Assembly: GCA_934678955.1 (NCBI GenBank)
Contig: CAKUSI010000234.1
Location: forward strand, 1 to 6,234
Source: an uncultured Austwickia sp.
GTDB lineage: Bacteria > Actinomycetota > Actinomycetes > Actinomycetales > Dermatophilaceae
DNA: 6,234 nt
Direction: 5' to 3'
Shown here: positions 1 through 5,303 of the stretch, piece by piece
Layout: each line of letters starts with the position of its first letter
How positions within the stretch are numbered: the stretch's first letter is position 1
The notes under the pieces: generated by a model
What the model saw: only the letters and a program-made list of their open reading frames with translations
Databases searched by the model: none
Told to the model about the DNA's origin: nothing
Program-made: the position numbers and the translations under genes

Positions 1-2
1 CC

Positions 3-197
3 GGGTTGGGCCCGAAGTCCCGGGACCGAGCCGGTCGGCAGCGGGACCAGGAGATCGAGCAGCTGCGGGCACGGGCGCAAAAGGCCGAGGCCGAGCTTGC
101 GAAGACGAAGGCCGCGTTGGATCTTGTGGGAAAAGCACACGCGCTCTTGGAGGCGCTCTCCGAGAGCGCGGAGCTACCGAAGCGGTCGCAGCGGTGA
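3..197 (+). CDS. IS3-family transposase OrfA, C-terminal part (truncated by window edge)
   Basis: OrfA of IS3 elements is the small DNA-binding subunit, with an N-terminal helix-turn-helix and a C-terminal leucine-zipper-like coiled coil. Only the last 64 or so codons are visible. The reading frame is open to the left edge, so the TTG at position 6 is probably internal and not a start. The visible part contains a charged heptad-like helix (EIEQLRARAQKAEAELAKTK) followed by ALDLVGKAHALLE, a tail typical of actinobacterial IS3 OrfA proteins. The TGA stop (195-197) overlaps the orfB GTG start (194-196) in the string GTGA. This arrangement allows either translational coupling or -1 frameshifting to make an OrfAB fusion. 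Confidence 0.8.
   Translation, partial: GLGPKSRDRAGRQRDQEIEQLRARAQKAEAELAKTKAALDLVGKAHALLEALSESAELPKRSQR
128..134 (+). other. candidate -1 slippery heptamer G_GGA_AAA in orfA
   Basis: In the orfA frame the codons are GTG GGA AAA, so bases 128-134 fit the X_XXY_YYZ pattern for -1 slippage. The -1 frame is the orfB frame and has no stop from 131 to 194, so slipping here would join OrfA directly to OrfB. IS3-family elements are known to make their transposase this way, usually near the end of orfA as here. I have not shown a stimulatory structure downstream, and the GTGA overlap at 194-197 offers an alternative route to OrfB. Confidence 0.35.
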
Positions 198-1196
198 TCA
201 ACCCCGCCGTCGCCGAGCTCGCCGAGCACGTCGGGGTGAAGCGGGCGTGCCAGCTGCTGGGCCGGCCCCGGGGCAGCCACTACCGCGCCAAGCAGTCCGC
301 GCGGGTGCGAGAGCCCCGTCCACGGCTGGCACCGCCCAACGCACTCACCACCGCCGAGCAGACGCACGTTCTGCGGGTGCTGACCTCGGAGAGGTTCTGC
401 GACAAGTCCGTGGCGCAGACCTGGGCCACGCTGCTGGACGAGGGCACCTACCTGTGCTCGATGTCCACGATGCACCGGCTCCTGCGCAAGCATGGTGCGG
501 CCGGAGAACGGCGCCGGCAGGCCACCCACCCGCCGACGAAGAAGCCTGAACTGCTGGCCACCGCACCAGGGCAGATCTGGTTCCTGGGATATCACCAAGC
601 TGCGTGGTCCCGGCCGCGGGATCTGGTTCCAGCTCTACGTCGTGCTCGACATCTTCTCCCGCTACGTCGTGGCCTGGACCGTCCAGGCCAACGAGGACGC
701 CCAGATCGCCACGACGATGCTGCAGGAAGCGATGGGCGTGCACGGCATCCCCGAGGCGATCCACGCCGACCGGGGCACCTCGATGACCTCCAAACCCGTC
801 GCGCAACTTCTGCTCGACCTCGGGGTGGACCGCAGCCATTCCCGGCCACGGGTGAGCAACGACAACCCCTACAGTGAGGCGGCGTTCAAGACCCTGAAGT
901 ACGCACCCGTCTTCCCCGCCAGCTTCGGGTCACTGGCCGACGCCCGGACATTCTGCGAGACGTTCTTCGACTACTACAACCACGAGCACCGCCACTCCGG
1001 GATCGGGCTGCACACCCCCGCGTCGGTACACCACGGCACCGCGACCGAGATCCGCGCCCAGCGCCAGCAGACGCTCAATGCAGCACACGCCGCCCACCCC
1101 GAACGGTTCGGCAACCGCCAGCCCCAGGCGCCCAAGCTGCCCACGGCCGCCTGGATCAACCCGCCCTCACCACAGACCCTCATACAGACCGCGTAA
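194..1196 (+). pseudogene. IS3-family transposase OrfB (DDE integrase), broken by 1-nt insertion
   Basis: OrfB is the catalytic transposase subunit. Bases 194 to about 580 encode the N-terminal part: a helix-turn-helix-like stretch (GVKRACQLLGRPRGSHYR) and a second region ending STMHRLLRKHG. The rve/DDE domain continues in another frame (+1 nt) from 582. One extra T at 581/582 explains the break: removing it gives QIWSWDITKLRGP, a normal IS3 sequence, and a 333-residue protein. The catalytic residues are all present: Asp in WDITK (588-590), Asp in HADRG (768-770) and Glu in YSEAAFK (876-878), with exactly 35 residues between the second Asp and the Glu. The C-terminal NHEHRHSGIGLHTP motif is also typical. 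As read, translation in the first frame stops at 875-877 and lacks the catalytic domain. A sequencing error at the T run is the main alternative. Confidence 0.88.
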
Positions 1197-1197
1197 C

Positions 1198-1222
1198 GAG
1201 ACGTGTCTCAGCCTGCTTGACA
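1198..1222 (+). promoter_or_regulatory. IS right-end region with palindrome and outward TTGACA
   Basis: Just after the orfB stop there is a palindrome GAGAC-GT-GTCTC (1198-1209), then a perfect -35-type hexamer TTGACA (1217-1222) pointing out of the element. In several IS3-family elements the right inverted repeat carries an outward -35 box that forms a junction promoter when the ends meet in the circular intermediate. I see no good -10 box at the right distance in the flanking DNA here, so a hybrid promoter at this site is not supported. Confidence 0.4.
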
Positions 1223-1230
1223 TCTTCCGC

Positions 1231-1368
1231 GTCCGCACCCAGCCCACCGTGCGACACCTCGCCGACCCGTGGGACGGCGACTTCCGGGCTGAGCGCTCCG
1301 GGGAGACCGCGACCCTGCAAATCGCCGGCCACGACATCGTGGTCAACGCGTCGGACATCATCCGCTGA
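1231..1368 (+). pseudogene. Uma2-family (DUF820) C-terminal remnant next to IS end
   Basis: The 45 codons up to the TGA at 1366-1368 match the C-terminal tail of the two intact Uma2 proteins in this window: HLADPWDGDFRAERSGETA, then the ending DIVVNASDIIR. The last 43 nt (1328-1370) are identical to 2136-2178 at the end of the intact gene downstream. The upstream part of the gene, including the nuclease active site, is absent and replaced by the IS3 element. Similarity may extend a few codons further left (to about 1221), but the IIDR motif expected there is not preserved. No start codon or ribosome-binding site belongs to it, so it is almost surely non-functional. Confidence 0.85.
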
Positions 1369-1439
1369 TCGCGCGCTGGTCGCCGGGATGCCGGCCCCGC
1401 ATGGCGCGCGATCCGTGGCGATCTGAGCGCCCATCACCG

Positions 1440-1474
1440 TCCACAGCCTGCCGGCGCCGGTGACGTGTCCACAG
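1440..1474. promoter_or_regulatory. pair of TCCACAG motifs, 28 bp apart
   Basis: TCCACAG occurs at 1440-1446 and again at 1468-1474, upstream of the intact Uma2 gene. A similar pair, 29 bp apart, lies upstream of the other intact Uma2 gene (5135 and 5164). The motif resembles the 3' part of an actinobacterial DnaA box (TTGTCCACA) but could equally be a specific operator. The function is unknown; the repeated placement is what is seen. Confidence 0.35.
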
Positions 1475-1532
1475 GGCTCCACGCCCTACGGCGCACCCAT
1501 ACCGCTCCTGCGTAGCCTCCCGATGAACCGGG

Positions 1533-1563
1533 TTGACGCCAGACAGCCCGGCCCGTCCATACT
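1533..1563 (+). promoter_or_regulatory. promoter-like TTGACG-N19-CATACT upstream of first Uma2 gene
   Basis: TTGACG (1533-1538) and CATACT (1558-1563) are separated by 19 nt and lie about 30 nt before the start codon. The same two hexamers with the same 19-nt spacing occur at 5247-5277 before the second Uma2 gene, while much of the spacer differs. Conservation of the pair argues for a real sigma-70-like promoter. The 19-nt spacer is longer than the 17-nt optimum. Confidence 0.55.
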
Positions 1564-1591
1564 GACGAGCATCGGGAGGAGGAACCCCGCC

Positions 1592-2176
1592 ATGAGCCAT
1601 GCCATCTGGTCCAGCCCTGTCAGCCAATCTCACCTGCCTCAACGACCGATCACCCGTGAGGAGTGGGAGGAGGACTGGGCACGACGCGAGGACTGGTTGG
1701 AGCTCGTGAACGGCATTCTTACCTTGAGTCCCAGGGAAAACGGCCTGAACATGCGCGCGGCGCGCCGTCTCAGCGAAGCCCTTGCCGCCGTCCTCGGCGA
1801 AGGGTGGGAGCGATTCACACATATGGCACTGCGGCTGACTCCCCACCCTGGCGCGACGATCAGATTCCCCGACCTGACGGTCGTGCGCCCGATCGGCCTC
1901 ATCGACACGGACGAACTGGACGCGGCAGACGTCGCCCTGGTCGTCGAGGTGCTTTCCCCCAGCACTCACCGGACGGACCTGACGGACAAGCGACGCGAGT
2001 ACGCCTCAGCCGACATCCCGGCATACGTCATCATCGACCGCGAGCGCGCACCTCGTCTGAGGCTCCTGACCGACCCCGCCGACGGCGACTACCGGACCGA
2101 GCGCTCCGGGGAGACCGTCACCCTGCGTATCGCAAGCCACGACATCGTGGTCAACGCGTCGGACATCATCCGCTGA
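1592..2176 (+). CDS. Uma2 family (DUF820) putative PD-(D/E)XK endonuclease, copy A
   Basis: The 194-residue protein belongs to the Uma2/DUF820 family, which adopts a PD-(D/E)XK nuclease fold. Biological substrates are largely unknown, and the family is often highly multiplied in cyanobacteria and actinobacteria. Family motifs are visible: an N-terminal LELVNG segment (residues 36-41), FPD with Asp94, LVVEVLSPST with Glu119, KRREYA with Lys133, and the strand YVIIDRE. The usual E-x-x-D-G motif reads ELVNG here, so the Asp is Asn40, unlike copy B. The ATG at 1592 was chosen because GGGAGGAGG (1574-1582) sits 9 nt before it and a promoter-like pair lies upstream; the GTG at 1460 would lie upstream of that promoter. 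The C-terminal 80 residues match copy B at about 59 of 80 positions by eye, but the N-terminal half is much more different. It is apparently transcribed alone. Confidence 0.87.
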   Translation: MSHAIWSSPVSQSHLPQRPITREEWEEDWARREDWLELVNGILTLSPRENGLNMRAARRLSEALAAVLGEGWERFTHMALRLTPHPGATIRFPDLTVVRPIGLIDTDELDAADVALVVEVLSPSTHRTDLTDKRREYASADIPAYVIIDRERAPRLRLLTDPADGDYRTERSGETVTLRIASHDIVVNASDIIR

Positions 2177-2184
2177 TCCGAAGT

Positions 2185-2218
2185 GCGGGTGCCTTCCCGC
2201 CGCCAGTGCCTCCGGCAC
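2185..2218 (+). terminator. two short hairpins after Uma2 copy A
   Basis: GCGGG (2185-2189) pairs with CCCGC (2196-2200), and GTGCC (2206-2210) pairs with GGCAC (2214-2218). Both are 5-bp stems just after the stop codon. No T tract follows. They may form a weak terminator for copy A, but stems this short are common by chance in DNA this rich in G and C. Confidence 0.2.
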
Positions 2219-2246
2219 GCTGACCCTCATGGAGAGGGGGAGCCGC

Positions 2247-2405
2247 ATGAGCATCGACGTGGCCGCCCGACGGCCGTCGCTTGCGGAATGGGACCGATTC
2301 TGCGATGAGCAAGAAGACGCCTACGAGTTCGTCGACGGCGTCCCCACCGTGGCACCACCCGAGGCCTTCCGAAACATCGACGCCGCAGCCTTGCACGCGA
2401 AGTGA
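2247..2405 (+). pseudogene. Uma2-family N-terminal remnant (52 codons)
   Basis: A short open frame starts at ATG 2247 after a purine-rich site (GGAGAGGGGGAG, 2231-2242) and ends at TGA 2403-2405. Its product, MSIDVAARRPSLAEWDRFCD and onward, includes AYEFVDGVPTVAPPEAFRNID. This aligns with residues 42-62 of Uma2 copy B (TYELVDGIPLMTPPEHPRNVD), including the E-x-x-D-G motif. Similarity stops around 2385, and the rest of the gene, including the Asp/Glu/Lys nuclease residues, is missing. It has no copy of the TTGACG-CATACT promoter and starts 70 nt after copy A, so it may once have been co-transcribed with it. A 52-residue peptide could still be made, but nuclease activity is not expected. This is a third paralog, distinct in sequence from A and B. 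Confidence 0.72.
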
Positions 2406-2688
2406 GGGATCCACTCCCACCGGGCCGGGCCCAGTTCTTCATCTCGCAACGTGAGATCCCCGACCGTCACGACCCGCGAGACGGGGGAGCCCATTCGCCA
2501 CCGTTATTGTTTCGTGACCAAGGTGGAGGTCTCCCGACGACCTGAACGGCCGTTGAGGAAGGTGAGTATCTCGCTTGCCCTCGGTCGGCGAGCCCAGGCA
2601 ACACCCCACGGCGCTCCCCCTGCGCGCAGCCCCCTCCGCGCGCCAGCCGGCCATCGATCACGGACGATCATCACCGGAGAGGATCCCC
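2406..2688. other. gene-free stretch upstream of secreted repeat protein
   Basis: I see no gene in these 283 bases. The left part may contain decayed Uma2 sequence, though I cannot recognise any in translation. A slightly AT-richer patch (GTTATTGTTTCGTG, about 2503-2516) is the most promoter-like spot, but no convincing -35/-10 pair is present. The promoter of the downstream secreted protein must lie here or be read through from upstream. Confidence 0.4.
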
Positions 2689-4326
2689 ATGAGCCAGCAC
2701 CCTGCCCCCACCGCGCCGAGCCCCCGACGCGTCCGCCCCCTCGGCGCCCTGGCGACGCTCGCGCTCGCGACCGCTGGCACCCTGGCCGGCCCCGGGGTGG
2801 CGTCCGCCGCCGACGCTCCTCCCAAGCCCGTCAAGATCTCCCCCACTCAGGCCCCCAAAATCGTCGACCTGCCTGGCTCGGAAAATGACGCCGTCGTGGT
2901 CACCAACGCCGTCGGCGTGACCTGGAAGGTCTACGAAACCGGTGAGGACGCGCCCGAAAGCCCGCTCACTTTCACCGCCAAGCAGCGCACGCAGTCCGTG
3001 CCGACCGGCGGCGGGGAGAGCCTCACCGTCACGGCGACGGCCGCCGAGGGATACACGCTCGCCTCCGACGTGACCTCGTGGGAACTGCCGTACAGCACGG
3101 GCGTCAGCAACATCACGGACATCACCAGCGAGACCGTGCCGTCGGTGAGCGACTACCCCGGAGTCGACAAGGACTTCGTCACCCTGACCGCCGTGCCCGG
3201 GGTGGAGTGGCGCATCAACGGCGCGACCGTGCCGGCGTTCAAGAACACCAAGGGCTTCCCGATCAAGAAGACCATCGAGGCCTTCGCCAAGAAGAACCCC
3301 GAGGCGACGACCACGCCCTACGACCCCGCGAAGGACGAGGGGGTCGTCGTCACGGCCACACTCCTGAGCGGCTACGCGTGGGGTCCAGCCGATGACGGCG
3401 GCGAAGCCGGCACGGACCCGATCTCGTTCGACAACTCCGTCCTCGGCCTGACCGCCAGCGACGTCGTCTCGATCCCGACCACGGCCATTGATGCGGCGAT
3501 CGCCGTCAACGCCAACCTGCCCGGCAGGACCCGCGACACCATGCTGATCAAGCCTGTGCTCGGCGTGAAGTGGTCCGTCTGCGGCGGCAAGACGTTCGCG
3601 ATCACCAAGCCCACCGTGAAGTCCGCCTCCTGCGACGCGACCAACGGCGATGTCCCGGTGAAGGCGATCGCCGACAAGGACTACAAGATCGAAACGGGTG
3701 AAGAGGACACGACCAGCTACAAGACGTCCCTGTCCTTCGAGGACAAGAGCGCCGCACTCGACGTGGCCGTTGACGCGTCCACCGACGTCGTGAAGATCGA
3801 ACGCAATGGCGCCAGCCAGGACACGCTGCGCATCAAGCCCGTCCAGGGCGTGACCTGGCAGTACGCCTACGCGCCCGCGGCCGGCAAGACGCTGACGTGG
3901 CTCAAGGTGCCCGCCCCGAAGAAGAACGTCACGGAGTCCGTCATCTCGATCAAGGCGGCCAAGGGTGCCACCGAGACGACGGTGTACGTCCGTCCGCGCC
4001 CCGTGGACTTCGACCATGCCGTCACGGGCTGGTTTGCCGACAGCGAACTCCCAGCCGGCGTCGACGGGGCCCAAACGTACGTCTTCGCCTCTGCACCCAC
4101 GCCCGTCGACGTCGTCGCCCCGACCATCGAAACGACAACGACGTTGGCGCACATCCCCGGGATCGCCTCCTGGCAGGTCGAGCAGACCGTGAAGGTGGGC
4201 GACAAGGACCGAGTGGTCAAGAGCAAGGTCGTGGTGGCGCCCTACGCGTCCGTGGTCGTCCAGACGGCCGGCACGAACGTGAAGCTCACCCCCGTGCCGG
4301 ACAAGGATCACAAGATCGCGTCCTGA
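2689..4326 (+). CDS. secreted multi-module beta-repeat protein, function unknown
   Basis: This 545-residue protein starts at ATG 2689, with GGAGAGG (2676-2682) 6 nt upstream. Residues 1-40 are a Sec-type signal peptide: a basic region with RRVR (13-16), an alanine/leucine-rich core, and a likely cleavage after ASA (38-40). The mature part has about five imperfect modules. Each has a segment like D-x-P-G-x-x-x-D, then a hydrophobic strand, then G-V-x-W: GVTW 76-79, GVEW 171-174, GVKW 292-295, GVTW 387-390, and a variant GIASW 491-495. Most modules end with VTATAAEGY-like strands. The tryptophans are 95, 121, 95 and 105 residues apart. The only cysteines, 298 and 315, lie in module 3 and may form a disulfide. 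There is no LPXTG signal and no C-terminal membrane helix, so release or non-covalent wall binding is inferred. The pattern resembles repeats in actinobacterial surface proteins (GV-x-Y/W, then VTA-x-A-x-x-GY). The last module lacks its final strand. Adhesion or a structural role is possible but not shown. Confidence 0.85.
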   Translation: MSQHPAPTAPSPRRVRPLGALATLALATAGTLAGPGVASAADAPPKPVKISPTQAPKIVDLPGSENDAVVVTNAVGVTWKVYETGEDAPESPLTFTAKQRTQSVPTGGGESLTVTATAAEGYTLASDVTSWELPYSTGVSNITDITSETVPSVSDYPGVDKDFVTLTAVPGVEWRINGATVPAFKNTKGFPIKKTIEAFAKKNPEATTTPYDPAKDEGVVVTATLLSGYAWGPADDGGEAGTDPISFDNSVLGLTASDVVSIPTTAIDAAIAVNANLPGRTRDTMLIKPVLGVKWSVCGGKTFAITKPTVKSASCDATNGDVPVKAIADKDYKIETGEEDTTSYKTSLSFEDKSAALDVAVDASTDVVKIERNGASQDTLRIKPVQGVTWQYAYAPAAGKTLTWLKVPAPKKNVTESVISIKAAKGATETTVYVRPRPVDFDHAVTGWFADSELPAGVDGAQTYVFASAPTPVDVVAPTIETTTTLAHIPGIASWQVEQTVKVGDKDRVVKSKVVVAPYASVVVQTAGTNVKLTPVPDKDHKIAS

Positions 4327-4356
4327 CCTCCACGCCCTTTGGGGGGGAATGGAGGT
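4326..4356 (+). other. alternative hairpin overlapping the terminator stem
   Basis: ACCTCCA (4326-4332) is the exact reverse complement of TGGAGGT (4350-4356), with a 17-nt loop containing a run of seven G. Its right arm shares bases 4354-4356 with the left arm of the 16-bp terminator hairpin, so the two compete at that point. The terminator stem is far longer and should win, so this may simply be chance. Confidence 0.25.
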
Positions 4357-4389
4357 GACGGCCGGACCCTGAGGGGTCCGGCCGTCACC
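4354..4389 (+). terminator. strong 16-bp hairpin terminator after secreted repeat protein
   Basis: GGTGACGGCCGGACCC (4354-4369) pairs perfectly with GGGTCCGGCCGTCACC (4374-4389) across a TGAG loop. It begins 27 nt after the stop codon. There is no T tract after it, which is common for terminators in high-GC actinobacteria. It should separate the secreted protein from the next gene and, being symmetric, could work in both directions. Confidence 0.75.
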
Positions 4390-4415
4390 ATGTGACGCGC
4401 ACCACTCCATCCCCG

Positions 4416-4422
4416 TCCACAG
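4416..4422. promoter_or_regulatory. single TCCACAG motif upstream of the 4525 gene
   Basis: One copy of the same TCCACAG motif found in pairs before both intact Uma2 genes lies here, in the context CCCGTCCACAGCGC, about 100 nt before the next gene. The significance is uncertain. Confidence 0.25.
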
Positions 4423-4524
4423 CGCTGCGGAGGGGAAGCTCGCTGCGGCTGGGACCTGGCCGATAGGTAGCAGAGTGGACCAGCATCGCTCGACGAGCTC
4501 GCGTCCCCAAACGGAAGGCCCTTG

Positions 4525-5064
4525 GTGCACGAACCCGGAACGCCTGCTCACCGGCAGGACCCGTACGACCGTTTCCTGCGCAGCCTCCCCACGGAAGCGA
4601 GGGCGCTTCAGGGAGTGGGCGACGTGGACACATACCGGGTCGTCGTCGCCACCGACTGGACCAACGTGACGCTGCCCGTGACCGTGACGCGCGCGTTCGC
4701 CGCGATCATCCCGCCCGCTGCCCCCGTCACCCTCGTGTTCAGCGTCCCTACCGCGCCTGACCTCGACGACGCCGTGAAGCTCGACCTCCTGCTGAGCGAG
4801 GCGGCTCCGAAGGGCGGCGTGCGCGCTGCGCTGGAGTCCTTCGCGGACACCGGGGCCCGCCCGGCGCTGATCGCCTTCGTGCCCGGCGGAGACCCACACG
4901 TCCTGCTCAGCGAACTCGGCCGCGGCCTGACCTCCCTGCATCACCTGGCCGACCACCTCCGCACACCGGGCGCGGTCGCATCCTCGCCGCCGCCTCGTCA
5001 AGGACAGATGCCCGGTCTCGCGGAGCGCTTGGAGCAGTACAAGGACCTTCCTGGTCCCTCCTAG
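4525..5064 (+). CDS. hypothetical protein, possibly glycosyltransferase-associated domain
   Basis: I do not recognise this protein with confidence. It is 179 residues from GTG 4525, chosen because GGAAGG (4513-4518) sits 6 nt upstream; a TTG at 4522 is an alternative. There is no signal peptide or membrane helix, so it is likely cytoplasmic. The core has an alternating strand/helix look: TYRVVVATDWTN, then FAAIIPPAAPVTLVFSVP, DLLLSEAAPKGGVRAALESF, and ALIAFVPGGDPHVLLSELGR. That order recalls the accessory Rossmann-like regions in some bacterial glycosyltransferase and FkbM-methyltransferase proteins (a 'DW(S/T)N ... PVTL' pattern), but this is from memory and weak. The C-terminal tail, from about PGAVASSPPPRQGQ, looks disordered. 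It follows a strong terminator, and a small hairpin follows its stop, so it is probably a single-gene unit. Confidence 0.65.
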   Translation: MHEPGTPAHRQDPYDRFLRSLPTEARALQGVGDVDTYRVVVATDWTNVTLPVTVTRAFAAIIPPAAPVTLVFSVPTAPDLDDAVKLDLLLSEAAPKGGVRAALESFADTGARPALIAFVPGGDPHVLLSELGRGLTSLHHLADHLRTPGAVASSPPPRQGQMPGLAERLEQYKDLPGPS

Positions 5065-5068
5065 GGAG

Positions 5069-5096
5069 GCCATCCCTGACCCCGCGCCGGGATGGC
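5069..5096 (+). terminator. possible hairpin terminator after the 4525 gene
   Basis: GCCATCCC (5069-5076) pairs perfectly with GGGATGGC (5089-5096) over a 12-nt loop, starting 5 nt after the TAG stop. The stem is 8 bp with no T tract. The position makes a terminator plausible. Confidence 0.4.
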
Positions 5097-5134
5097 AGGA
5101 CGCCCGGGAACGACATCAGCACCCCGGCCGGCCT

Positions 5135-5171
5135 TCCACAGGACGCCGAAGCGCGGCGCCCTGTCCACAGG
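5135..5171. promoter_or_regulatory. pair of TCCACAG motifs, 29 bp apart, upstream of Uma2 copy B
   Basis: TCCACAG at 5135-5141 and 5164-5170 both continue as TCCACAGGACGC. The second forms a perfect inverted repeat CCTGT-CC-ACAGG (5160-5171), like a small operator. The spacing is close to the pair before Uma2 copy A (28 bp), and both pairs sit upstream of the shared TTGACG-CATACT element. The binding protein is unknown. Confidence 0.4.
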
Positions 5172-5246
5172 ACGCAGTAGTGCGCCACCTCTTGGCACCG
5201 ATGTCTCGTAGCGTCCCGACCAGACCCTGGGCCGCCGACGCTGCAG

Positions 5247-5277
5247 TTGACGAGCCGTCAGTCGGCCCGCCCATACT
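5247..5277 (+). promoter_or_regulatory. promoter-like TTGACG-N19-CATACT upstream of Uma2 copy B
   Basis: TTGACG (5247-5252) and CATACT (5272-5277) have the same 19-nt spacing as the pair before copy A. Downstream, the block CATACTGA and the GGGAGGAGGAACCC ribosome-binding region are also shared, so both genes are probably driven the same way. Confidence 0.55.
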
Positions 5278-5303
5278 GAGAACGCCGGGAGGAGGAACCC
5301 GTC

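Larger units (their letters stand above)
1..1230 (+). mobile_element. IS3-family insertion sequence, right part (left end outside window)
   Basis: This stretch holds the end of an orfA and a complete-length but frameshifted orfB of an IS3-type element, in the usual order and with orfB in the -1 frame relative to orfA. The left terminal repeat lies outside the window, so the ends cannot be confirmed by matching inverted repeats. The right end is inferred: about 20 nt after the orfB stop lies TTGACA (1217-1222), and coding similarity to the Uma2 genes begins at about 1221-1231. The boundary given is uncertain by roughly 10 nt. The element abuts a beheaded Uma2 gene, so insertion into that gene, or an IS-linked deletion, is likely. 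Confidence 0.8.

Noticed and set aside
1460..1591. Earlier GTG start for Uma2 copy A
   Set aside because: It would place the conserved promoter pair and the strong ribosome-binding site inside the gene, and the extra 44 residues have no match in copy B.
2860..3540. LPxT-like strings (DLPGS, NLPGR) in the secreted protein as sorting signals
   Set aside because: They are internal, recur as part of the repeat module, and are not followed by a membrane helix and basic tail at the C-terminus.
2671..5073. An 800-codon open frame on the minus strand
   Set aside because: It is the mirror of the secreted-protein gene and the 4525 gene, produced by G/C-rich third positions. The plus-strand genes have Shine-Dalgarno sites, a signal peptide and repeats, while the minus-strand product is a compositionally odd His/Arg/Gly-rich string without domains.
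1440..5171. Replication origin suggested by DnaA-box-like TCCACAG motifs
   Set aside because: There are only five imperfect copies spread over 3.7 kb, with no AT-rich unwinding region and no dnaA, dnaN or parAB genes nearby.
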